From: CAZCPB01 sp044223975
GTDB taxonomy: Bacteria > Planctomycetota > Phycisphaerae > Phycisphaerales > UBA1924
Length of the DNA: 64,000 nt
Direction of reading: 5' to 3'
Assembly (NCBI GenBank): GCA_044223975.1
Contig: JBGALI010000023.1
Location: forward strand, 1-64,000
The notes beneath the pieces were generated by a model. That model did no database searches, was not told the DNA's origin, and was given only the letters and a program-made list of their open reading frames with translations. This document shows, piece after piece, positions 1-7,171 of this stretch (positions within the stretch are counted from its first letter, which is position 1; each line of letters opens with the position of its first letter). Position numbers and translations under genes: made by a program.

Positions 1-126
1 GGGGGGCGCGGGGTCGTGCGGGCTCTGCGCGACGGCAGAGGCGGCGAGCGCGAGGCACGCGGCGAGCGCGAGCCGCGCGGGGACGGGGGAGTGGGGCGGA
101 CGCGCGGGAGTCTCGTGCTCGCTCAT
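1..126 (-). CDS. N-terminal fragment of a secreted protein (gene runs off the window)
   Basis: Only the first 42 codons are present; the rest lies before base 1. The reading frame starts with ATG at 126 and gives a short charged N-region, a hydrophobic core LALAACLALAASAVAQ, and a plausible signal peptidase I site after AVA. This is a Sec-type signal peptide. The mature part seen so far is proline-rich. It is divergent from the sugar-binding protein gene, with about 60 nt between the starts, so the two may share a promoter region. Function cannot be told. Confidence 0.55.
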   Translation of the reverse strand, partial: MSEHETPARPPHSPVPARLALAACLALAASAVAQSPHDPAPP

Positions 127-185
127 CGTGGCAGACTGTATGCTGGCGGTGCGTTTCGATGGCGTGATGCACGGCCGCTGAACCC

Positions 186-1556
186 ATGACCAGACTCCGT
201 CCCAGAACCACGACGATCACCCGGCGCGCGGCGCTGGGGGCGCTCGGGGCCGTGGGCGGGGCGGCGGCGCTGGGCGCGGTGCTGTGGCCGCGGCGGCGCG
301 GGGAGGGTGTGCCGCGGGGTCGGGTGGAGCTGCGGTACTGGGAGAAGTGGACGGGCGCCGAGGGCGCCGCGATGGCGCGGGTGGTCGAGAAGTACAACCA
401 GAGCCAGGACCGCGCGTGGGTGCGGATGCTCACGGTGAGCGACATCACCAGCAAGGCGATGGTGGCGATCGGCGGGGGCGACCCGCCGGACGTGGTGGGG
501 CTGTACACCTACAGCGTGCCGATCTACGCCGAGGCGCGGGCGGTGATAGCGCTCGACGAATTTCCGCGCTGGCTGGAGCTGGCCCGCACGCCGTACCTCC
601 CCGCGGTGCGCTCGCTGCTCGAGCACGACGGGCACACCTGGGCGGGGGTGAACACGATCTACACGCTGGCGCTGTACGCGAGCACCGCCGCGCTGCGCGG
701 GGCGGGGATCGCGCAACCGGCGCGGACGCTCGAGGAGCTCGACGAGCACAACCGCCGGCTGACGAGCGTGGGCGCGGATGGACGGATCGAGCGGGCCGGG
801 TTTCTCCAGAACGTGCCGGGGTGGTGGCCGTACTTCTGGCCGTGCGTGAGCGCCGGGTCGCTGTACGACGAGAAGACGAGGCGGGCGACGATCGACGGCG
901 ACGCTTGCGCGCGGGCGTACGCGTGGGTGCGGGGCACGGCCCGGGAGTTCGGGGCCGAGCGCACGCGCGCGTTCGCGGGCGCGTTCGCGCGGTCGATTCA
1001 CTCGGCGTCCGACCCGTTCATCTCAGGACGCCAGGCGATGATCGTGCAGGGGCCGTGGCTGGCGGCGTTCGCGAAGGCGGCCAACCCCACGCTCGAGTAC
1101 ACCGTCGCGCCCGTGCCCGTCGAGGCGAGCGTGTACGAGCCGGAGCGCCCGACGGGGCTGCTCGAGGCCGACGTGCTGATGATCCCGCGCGGCTGCCCGC
1201 ACCCGGAGGAGGCGTTTGATTTTCTCCTGTTCACGCAGCGGCCGGAGGTCCAGGAGGAACTGGCGTTGGCGCACGCCAAGCCCTCGCCGATGAGCGTGGT
1301 CTCGCCGGGGTTCGCGGGGGCGCACCGCAACCCGGGCGTGGCGGTGCACGCGGCGATCGCGGCCAGCCCGCGCGTGTCGGTCCTGCCGCGGACGCGGGTG
1401 TGCAAGCAGTACACGGACCTCACGATCCCGGCGTTCGAGGCGGTCTGGTCGGGGGCGGACGTGAAGGCGGAGCTGTCGCGCGTGGCGATGCGGGCGCAGG
1501 AGCTCATCGATCACGACGGGGCGATGAAGGTGCGCAGGGGTGGGGGGCGGGTGTGA
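186..1556 (+). CDS. Extracellular sugar-binding protein of an ABC importer (family 1, UgpB/MalE-like)
   Basis: The 456-residue protein should capture an oligosaccharide outside the membrane and deliver it to the two permeases encoded just downstream. The N-terminus carries a twin-arginine pattern (ITRRAALGALG, residues 11-21) followed by a hydrophobic stretch, so Tat export is likely. No clear AxA site follows (WPRRRG instead), so it may stay membrane-anchored. The mature part opens with ELRYWEKWTGAEGAAM, and its length and opening fit family 1 solute-binding proteins. The neighbouring beta-mannosidase suggests manno-oligosaccharides as ligand; this is inference. Confidence 0.85.
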   Translation: MTRLRPRTTTITRRAALGALGAVGGAAALGAVLWPRRRGEGVPRGRVELRYWEKWTGAEGAAMARVVEKYNQSQDRAWVRMLTVSDITSKAMVAIGGGDPPDVVGLYTYSVPIYAEARAVIALDEFPRWLELARTPYLPAVRSLLEHDGHTWAGVNTIYTLALYASTAALRGAGIAQPARTLEELDEHNRRLTSVGADGRIERAGFLQNVPGWWPYFWPCVSAGSLYDEKTRRATIDGDACARAYAWVRGTAREFGAERTRAFAGAFARSIHSASDPFISGRQAMIVQGPWLAAFAKAANPTLEYTVAPVPVEASVYEPERPTGLLEADVLMIPRGCPHPEEAFDFLLFTQRPEVQEELALAHAKPSPMSVVSPGFAGAHRNPGVAVHAAIAASPRVSVLPRTRVCKQYTDLTIPAFEAVWSGADVKAELSRVAMRAQELIDHDGAMKVRRGGGRV

Positions 1557-1593
1557 GCAACTTCAGCGAACACCGCATCACGCGCCGCGGACA

Positions 1594-1822
1594 CTCCCCC
1601 CTCCCAGAGGGAGGGGGGTCGGGGGGGTGGGTTGTCGAGTGTCAGCGCGCGCCCGAGTTCCGTCGTCCGCAAAGTTTCGCGGCCGTTGCGTTGCGATCGG
1701 CCGAGTTGTCTGGTTTCAACCATCAAAGAAGAATTCGTGCCGAAGGCGCGTCGCGCTGCTTTGACGTTCGTCGTGCGATCGTCGCCCACCCCCCCGGCCC
1801 CCCTCCCTCTGGGAGGGGGGAG
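1594..1822. repeat. Pair of inverted CCCCTCCC/GGGAGGGG palindromes flanking about 150 bp
   Basis: Two 38-bp copies (1594-1631 and 1785-1822) face each other and are inverted repeats with one visible mismatch. Each copy is itself a hairpin with 10-bp arms (CCCCCCTCCC / GGGAGGGGGG) and a 3-nt loop. They fill the gap between the binding-protein and first permease genes, where they could form strong RNA structures that lower permease expression relative to the binding protein. The arrangement resembles paired REP/BIME elements. A related palindrome lies inside pdhA at 19068. Confidence 0.8.
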
Positions 1823-1842
1823 GCGAACTTTTGGTGGCTTGA

Positions 1843-2754
1843 ATGACGCCGCGCAATCTCACCACGCGCAAGCGGCTTGCCGCCGATCTGCGCGGCCTGC
1901 TCTGGGTCTCGCCGTTCTTGGTCGGCCTGGTGCTCTTCCTGCTTGTGCCCGCGGCGATGAGCCTGTACTACGGCTTCACGGAGTACTCGCTGCTGGACAG
2001 GCCCGTGTGGACCGGCGCGGCAAACTACCGCGAGATGCTCTCCGACCGGCTCTTCTGGACCGCGGCACGCAACACCGGCGTGTACGCGCTGGCGTCGGTG
2101 GTGCTGAGCACGGCCCTGTCGGTGGGGCTGGCGGTGCTGCTGGAACAGAAGCTCCGCGGGCGCGAGCTGGTCCGCGCGATCGTGTTCGTGCCGACGCTGG
2201 TGCCGGTGATCTCCGCGGCGATCGCGTGGCAGCACCTCTTCAACACCGAGCACGGCGTGATCAACGGCGCGCTGCGGGCGGTGGGCGTGGGGGCGGGAGG
2301 GAGCGGGGTCGACTGGCTGGGGCGCCCGGGCCTGGCGATGGGCGCGCTCGTGATCATGTCGCTGTGGTTCGTGGGCGGGGCGGTGGTGATCTACTCGGCG
2401 GCGCTGCGCGACGTGCCGCGGGCGCTGTACGAGGCGGCGCACCTGGACGGGATGGGCCGGTGGACGCGCTTCCGGCACGTGACGCTGCCGATGATCTCGC
2501 CGGCGATCCTGTTCAACGTGGTGATGTCGCTGATCTGGTCGCTGCAGGTCTTCGCCGTGCCGCTGGTCATGACCAACGGCGGGCCGGAGAACTCGACGCT
2601 GGTCTACTCGATGTACGTGTTCCGGAACGCGTTCGAGTACGGGCGGATGGGGTACGCCAGCGCCCTGGCGTGGGTGCAGGTGGCGGCGACGCTGGGGCTG
2701 GCGGCGGGGGCGGTGGTTCTTTCGAGGCGGTTCGTGCATTACCGGGAGTCTTGA
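1843..2754 (+). CDS. Sugar ABC transporter permease, MalF/UgpA type
   Basis: The 303-residue integral membrane protein is one half of the transmembrane channel of the carbohydrate importer. It starts with a cytoplasmic basic N-terminus, has about six hydrophobic segments, and carries the ATPase-contacting EAA loop (EAAHLDGMGRWTRFRHVTLP, about residues 200-219). The next gene encodes its partner. No ATP-hydrolysing subunit is encoded in this window, so a shared MsmX/UgpC-like ATPase elsewhere is expected. Confidence 0.88.
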   Translation: MTPRNLTTRKRLAADLRGLLWVSPFLVGLVLFLLVPAAMSLYYGFTEYSLLDRPVWTGAANYREMLSDRLFWTAARNTGVYALASVVLSTALSVGLAVLLEQKLRGRELVRAIVFVPTLVPVISAAIAWQHLFNTEHGVINGALRAVGVGAGGSGVDWLGRPGLAMGALVIMSLWFVGGAVVIYSAALRDVPRALYEAAHLDGMGRWTRFRHVTLPMISPAILFNVVMSLIWSLQVFAVPLVMTNGGPENSTLVYSMYVFRNAFEYGRMGYASALAWVQVAATLGLAAGAVVLSRRFVHYRES

Positions 2755-2763
2755 GTGGAGAAC

Positions 2764-2853
2764 AGTGGAAAATGGAAATTGGAAAGTGGAAATAGGAGCG
2801 AGCCATCGGGCCCGCGCGGTCTGATTTCCACTTTCCAATTCCCATTTTCCACT
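2764..2853. repeat. 30-bp inverted repeat with 30-nt loop between the two permease genes
   Basis: The left arm (2764-2793) and right arm (2824-2853) match at 29 of 30 positions when one is reverse-complemented. The arms are AT-rich (TGGAAA motifs) in a very G+C-rich neighbourhood, so this looks like an inserted repeat. The right arm ends 3 nt before the ATG of the second permease and would cover its ribosome-binding region. Confidence 0.85.
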
Positions 2854-2856
2854 TTC

Positions 2857-3735
2857 ATGCTGTACCTCGCGCTCGTCCTGGCTGGACTGCTCTTCGCTAC
2901 TCCGCTGGTCTGGATGCTCAGCGCCTCGCTGAAGCCGGAGGCGGAGATCGCCTCGGGGGACGCGGGGCTGCTGCCGCGCCTGCGCGACGCCGGGCATCCC
3001 GAGGGCCTGGCGCGGACGAGCGCGGCGTACTGGTCCCGCGCGGCGGCGCAGGCCCGCGAGAACTACGCGGGCGCGCTGGGCGGCGACGGGCGCGACTTTG
3101 CCCGCTACCTGCGGAACTCGATCCTCCTGGCGGTGCTGGGCGTGCCGGGGATGGTGCTGGCGAGCGCCGTGAGCGCGTTCGGGTTTGCGCGGCTGGAGTG
3201 GCGCGGGCGCGAGGCGGTGTTCTTCCTGCTCATGGCCTCGATGATGCTGCCGTTCACGGTGGTGATGGCGCCGCAGTACCTGCTCTTCAAGAGCCTGGGG
3301 TGGATCGGAACGTTCGCGCCCCTGTGGGTCCCGGCATGGTGCGGCAGCGCGTTCAGCGTGTTCCTGCTGCGCCAGTTCTACCGCGGCATCCCGCGCGAGC
3401 TGGACGAGGCGGCGATGATCGACGGGTGCTCGACGTTCGGGGTTTTCCGCCGGGTGATCCTGCCGCTGTCGAGGCCGGCGCTGGTGGTGGTGGCGATCCT
3501 GCATGGGGTGTGGGTGTGGGGCGACTTCGTGGCTCCGCTGGTGTTCATCAACCACGAGGAGATGTACACCGCGGCGCTGGGCCTGCAGATGTTCCAGACG
3601 CAGCACGGGGCCACGGCCTGGAGCCAGCTGATGGCCGCGAGCGTGGTGGTGGTGGTGCCGGTGCTGGTGCTGTTCGTGGTGGCGAAGCGCTGGATCGTCG
3701 AAGGCGTGGCGAGCCAGGGGCTCAAGACGGGGTGA
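2857..3735 (+). CDS. Sugar ABC transporter permease, MalG/UgpE type
   Basis: This is the second transmembrane subunit of the importer. The ATG at 2857 is preferred: it begins directly with a hydrophobic helix (MLYLALVLAGLLF). The GTG at 2755 in the same frame would translate the whole inverted repeat into a low-complexity WKLESGN-type peptide. From the ATG the protein has 292 residues. The EAA loop reads DEAAMIDGCSTFGVFRRVIL. A long extracytoplasmic stretch follows the first helix (SLKPEAEI... to about residue 85), larger than in most relatives. No obvious Shine-Dalgarno precedes the start because the repeat occupies that region. Confidence 0.85.
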   Translation: MLYLALVLAGLLFATPLVWMLSASLKPEAEIASGDAGLLPRLRDAGHPEGLARTSAAYWSRAAAQARENYAGALGGDGRDFARYLRNSILLAVLGVPGMVLASAVSAFGFARLEWRGREAVFFLLMASMMLPFTVVMAPQYLLFKSLGWIGTFAPLWVPAWCGSAFSVFLLRQFYRGIPRELDEAAMIDGCSTFGVFRRVILPLSRPALVVVAILHGVWVWGDFVAPLVFINHEEMYTAALGLQMFQTQHGATAWSQLMAASVVVVVPVLVLFVVAKRWIVEGVASQGLKTG

Positions 3736-3747
3736 ACACGATTCGTG

Positions 3748-6405
3748 TCAACCTCGGGTGCGGGATCCGGCGCACCACACCACCGGCGCGCTCTCGAACA
3801 CGCTGAACGGCGAGTGGGCCAGCATGTTCACCGTCACGGTCGCACGCTCGCCGGGCAGGAGCGTGAAGACCTGGTCCTGGGCGCGGGCGCCCGCATCGAT
3901 CCGGTCGGCCTGCACGATCGCCTCGCGCATCACCGTCAGGGCTTCCAGGTGAACGGTCGTCGAGTCGTCGCCCACGGGCCCGGGCACCACCTTCCACCTC
4001 GGCGCGGGCTCGACCAGCTCCCGCTCCGGCGCGAACAGCCACGTGTCGCGCGCGCCCGGACCGAGCGCGGGCACATCGAGCACGAGCATCTCCTGGCGCG
4101 CATCCGCCGGCGCCCCGACCAGCGACGCTGCAACGCCCACCACCCCGGCGCTCCGCGGCGGGAGTGTCACGCGCACCTCGGCCCGGCCCGGCTCGGCGCT
4201 CCCCACATCGCTCCCGAGCCAGACGCGGCGCAGGAGGACCGTTGTCTCCCACGGCTCATCGGTGTCATTTACAGCGAAAAGTCGCGGGCCCGCGGCAGGA
4301 TTCTTCGGATCGTCGTGAAAGAAGCACGCGCGGGCTGCCGCGGCTTTCTTGAACGCAAAGTACGCGGGCTTGAGCCGGTCCTCCGCGTCGATCAGCGACC
4401 AGCTCGGGCACGCCCACACATCGTTCAGCTGCCACACCAGCACGCCCGAGCACCGCGGCATGGTGCACCGCGCCCATGACACGCCGATCTTCACGGCGCG
4501 AGCCTGGAGCAACTGCGCCAAGTAATGCCACTCATCGAACGAGCGCTCGGCCTTGCCGAAGTACCTCTCGATCGCCTCGTCGATCACCTTGGCCGTCCCG
4601 CCCGTGGCACGCTGGCGGTGCTCGAACTTGTGCGAACCGACGCGGAGATGCTCGGGGCCGATGGCCCGCGCGAGCGTGGAGTAATTCGCCGGCCCCTGCC
4701 GCCCGAACTCGCTCAGGAACCGCGGCACGCTTGCCCGGTACCCCTCGAACTCCGCATCCCACGTGTGCCGGTCGCCGCGATCAGGGTCGAGCACATCGCG
4801 CTCAAGCGATCCTGACCACGGCGAGTTGGCCCAGTACGGGCGCGTCGGATCGAGCTCGCGCATCAGGTCGGGGAGCATCTTCGTCCAGTACCCCGCGCCC
4901 CACGTGCGTCCCTCCGGCACGCGTTCCTTCCACCCCCAGCGCTGGTAGCCCCACACGGTTTCGTTGCCGCCGCACCAGAGCACGACGCTGGGGTGCGATG
5001 ACAGGCGCGTGACCTGGTGGCGGGCCTCCTGTTCGATGAGCGAGCGCAGCGGCTCTTCTTCGGCGTACAGGGCGCAGGCGAACATAAAGTCCTGCCAAAC
5101 CAGGATGCCCTGTTCATCGCACGCCTCGTAGAACGCCTCGGACTCGTAGCGCCCGCCGCCCCACACGCGGAGCATGTTCATGCCCGCATCCGCGGCCCGG
5201 CGGACAAGCGCGTAGTCGTGAGCCGCGAAGGACTTCGCGATGTAATCCGCGGGCATCCAGTGGACCTGCGGGATGCGCGGCGGCGGAACCCAGTTGGCCC
5301 CGGTGCAGAAGATCTCGCGCCCGTTCACGCGAATCGCGAACTTCTCACCGTGCTCGTCCGGCGAAGTGTCCAGCTCGACGGTGCGGAAGCCGATGCGCGC
5401 GGGCCACGCGCCCAGTTCCGTCTCGCCGTCGGCTGTCTCAAGGGAGACGCGCAGGTCGTGCAGGCACCGCAGGTGCGTGATGTCCGGCGCGTCCGCTCCG
5501 AACTGACGTCTGGCCTCCTCATCCATCCGAATCCCGAAGGGTGTAGGTTTCACGTGGCCGCGCGGCCACCACAGCACCGGGTCCTGCACCGCGATAGTTA
5601 TTGATGCGTGAGTCGCGCCCGGTTCCAACGAGATCACCTCGACATGCTTGACCGGGAAATCGTCGGGTCGCCCCGCATCCAGCTCGGCACGAAGCAGCAC
5701 GGGGCGATCCTGCGACGAGCCGGACCGCTCGACCGAGGCGAGCACCGCGACCGTCCACTCGCGCTCGCTCACGCGCTGTACCACCGTCCGCACGCTCTCG
5801 AGCCGCACGCAGCTCCACGCCTCAAGCCGCACCGGCCCCGAGATCCCGCTCATCGCCGTCTTGGGTCCCCAATCCCACCCGAAGTCGCACGCGGGCTTGC
5901 GGATGCAGTTGAACGGGTCCCAGTCCCCGTTCCGCGGCAACGGACCCAGGCGTGCATCCTCCGCGTGGATGTGCGCGATCGGCGCGGTGAACGTGACGAC
6001 CAGTTCGTTGCGCCCGCGATGCAACAGTTTCCTGGTGTCAAAGCGGTGGGGGACAAACGCGCTGGCCGATCGCCCGATCTCGACACCGTTGAGCATCACC
6101 GTCGCGATGGTGTCGAGGCACTCAAAGACAACGTCGACGCGGTCGTGACCGAACATCGCATTGTCGGCATCGAACGTGCAGCGGTACTCCCACCCGGTTC
6201 GCCCGACCCAGAGTTGGTCCAGCTCCGCCATGCCGCGGTCAGGGTGCGCGATGAGGTGGGCGCGGAGAAGGTCGGCGTGCACGCACCCCGGCACCTGCGC
6301 CTCGATCCCCTGCCGCGGCACCGAACCCGGCACCGCCGAGAGATCCCCCGCGGGCCGCACGGTCCACGCCAGGGGTGAAAGGTCTTGTGATGCGGGCTCG
6401 AGCAT
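3748..6405 (-). CDS. Beta-mannosidase, glycoside hydrolase family 2
   Basis: The 885-residue enzyme should release mannose from the non-reducing ends of beta-mannosides (EC 3.2.1.25). The order is GH2 N-terminal jelly-roll (about 1-200), Ig-like domain, then TIM barrel (from about 350). The acid/base motif WCGGNETVWG places the catalytic Glu at 482; the nucleophile is Glu566 in FLSEFGRQGP. WGGGRYESEAFYEACDE (about 415-431) is typical of beta-mannosidases rather than beta-galactosidases. There is no signal peptide, so it is probably cytoplasmic and acts on oligosaccharides taken up by the convergently transcribed ABC system. A start at 6405 gives the expected N-terminus. Confidence 0.9.
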   Translation of the reverse strand: MLEPASQDLSPLAWTVRPAGDLSAVPGSVPRQGIEAQVPGCVHADLLRAHLIAHPDRGMAELDQLWVGRTGWEYRCTFDADNAMFGHDRVDVVFECLDTIATVMLNGVEIGRSASAFVPHRFDTRKLLHRGRNELVVTFTAPIAHIHAEDARLGPLPRNGDWDPFNCIRKPACDFGWDWGPKTAMSGISGPVRLEAWSCVRLESVRTVVQRVSEREWTVAVLASVERSGSSQDRPVLLRAELDAGRPDDFPVKHVEVISLEPGATHASITIAVQDPVLWWPRGHVKPTPFGIRMDEEARRQFGADAPDITHLRCLHDLRVSLETADGETELGAWPARIGFRTVELDTSPDEHGEKFAIRVNGREIFCTGANWVPPPRIPQVHWMPADYIAKSFAAHDYALVRRAADAGMNMLRVWGGGRYESEAFYEACDEQGILVWQDFMFACALYAEEEPLRSLIEQEARHQVTRLSSHPSVVLWCGGNETVWGYQRWGWKERVPEGRTWGAGYWTKMLPDLMRELDPTRPYWANSPWSGSLERDVLDPDRGDRHTWDAEFEGYRASVPRFLSEFGRQGPANYSTLARAIGPEHLRVGSHKFEHRQRATGGTAKVIDEAIERYFGKAERSFDEWHYLAQLLQARAVKIGVSWARCTMPRCSGVLVWQLNDVWACPSWSLIDAEDRLKPAYFAFKKAAAARACFFHDDPKNPAAGPRLFAVNDTDEPWETTVLLRRVWLGSDVGSAEPGRAEVRVTLPPRSAGVVGVAASLVGAPADARQEMLVLDVPALGPGARDTWLFAPERELVEPAPRWKVVPGPVGDDSTTVHLEALTVMREAIVQADRIDAGARAQDQVFTLLPGERATVTVNMLAHSPFSVFESAPVVWCAGSRTRG

Positions 6406-6488
6406 GGTGGCGGAGTGGAGAATACACGGGCCAAGACCGCTCCGGGCGACGTCGGCTTCCGCTCTGCCCGCCTGCTACAACTGAGCCC

Positions 6489-7016
6489 ATGAGCCGCGAC
6501 CCGACCCGCTCCATCCCGCCCGGCGCTCTCCGCATGCTCCCGCCGTGGCTGCGCCTCGTGCTCGTGGTGATCGTCGCCGCCGTGGGCTGGTGGTACCAGG
6601 GCCGCGGCGGGCCGGCTCCGTCCGGTTCACGCCCCGCGCCGACCACCACCGTGCACCCGCCCGCGCCGAGCGAGGGAGCCCCCACGGGCGAGCAGGCCGT
6701 CCTCGACGCCTTCCGCAACCAGCGTTCCGACCTGGTCGTCGAGGTCACCGGCGCCGTGACCAGGGTTCTGCCCGACGACGCCGAGGGGGACCGCCATCAG
6801 AAGTTCTTGGTCAAGCTCCCCGGCGGCCAGACGCTCCTGGTCGCCCACAACATTGACGTGGCCCCGCGCGTGCCCGTGAAGGAGAAGGACACGGTCTCGC
6901 TCCGCGGCGAGTACGAGTGGTCCGAGCAGGGCGGCACCGTGCACTGGACCCACAAGAGCAGCCGCGGCACGCACCAGGACGGGTGGATCAAGCTCGGCGG
7001 CAAGTTCTACCAGTAG
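6489..7016 (+). CDS. DUF3465 family protein with one membrane anchor
   Basis: The protein has 175 residues. An N-terminal helix (LRLVLVVIVAAVGWWY) is followed by a Pro/Ser-rich linker and a C-terminal domain. The pattern GEYEWSEQGG..HWTHKSSRGTH..GWI is characteristic of DUF3465, a family of small OB-like exported proteins of unknown function. The domain would be outside the cytoplasmic membrane. It is divergent from the beta-mannosidase with about 80 nt between starts. Confidence 0.75.
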   Translation: MSRDPTRSIPPGALRMLPPWLRLVLVVIVAAVGWWYQGRGGPAPSGSRPAPTTTVHPPAPSEGAPTGEQAVLDAFRNQRSDLVVEVTGAVTRVLPDDAEGDRHQKFLVKLPGGQTLLVAHNIDVAPRVPVKEKDTVSLRGEYEWSEQGGTVHWTHKSSRGTHQDGWIKLGGKFYQ

Positions 7017-7171
7017 CGTGCGGGTATGCAGGTTGTGCCTGCGCGGTGGCGCGTGTTCGGCACGACTCTGGCGAGGCACGCCAGAGTCGTGGCACGTCCA
7101 AGCCTTGCACACAAGCTCCGTATTTCCTGCCGTACACTCTCCGTCGCCCGCACCGCCCGGAGCCAGCGCCC

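Noticed and set aside
2755..2856. GTG start for the second permease that includes the inverted repeat
   Set aside because: It would add a WKLESGN-type low-complexity peptide encoded by the repeat; the ATG at 2857 begins directly with the first membrane helix.
1723..3606. 627-codon minus-strand open frame opposite the permease genes
   Set aside because: It is His/Arg/Gln-rich and antisense to two clear membrane proteins: a typical G+C-rich shadow frame.
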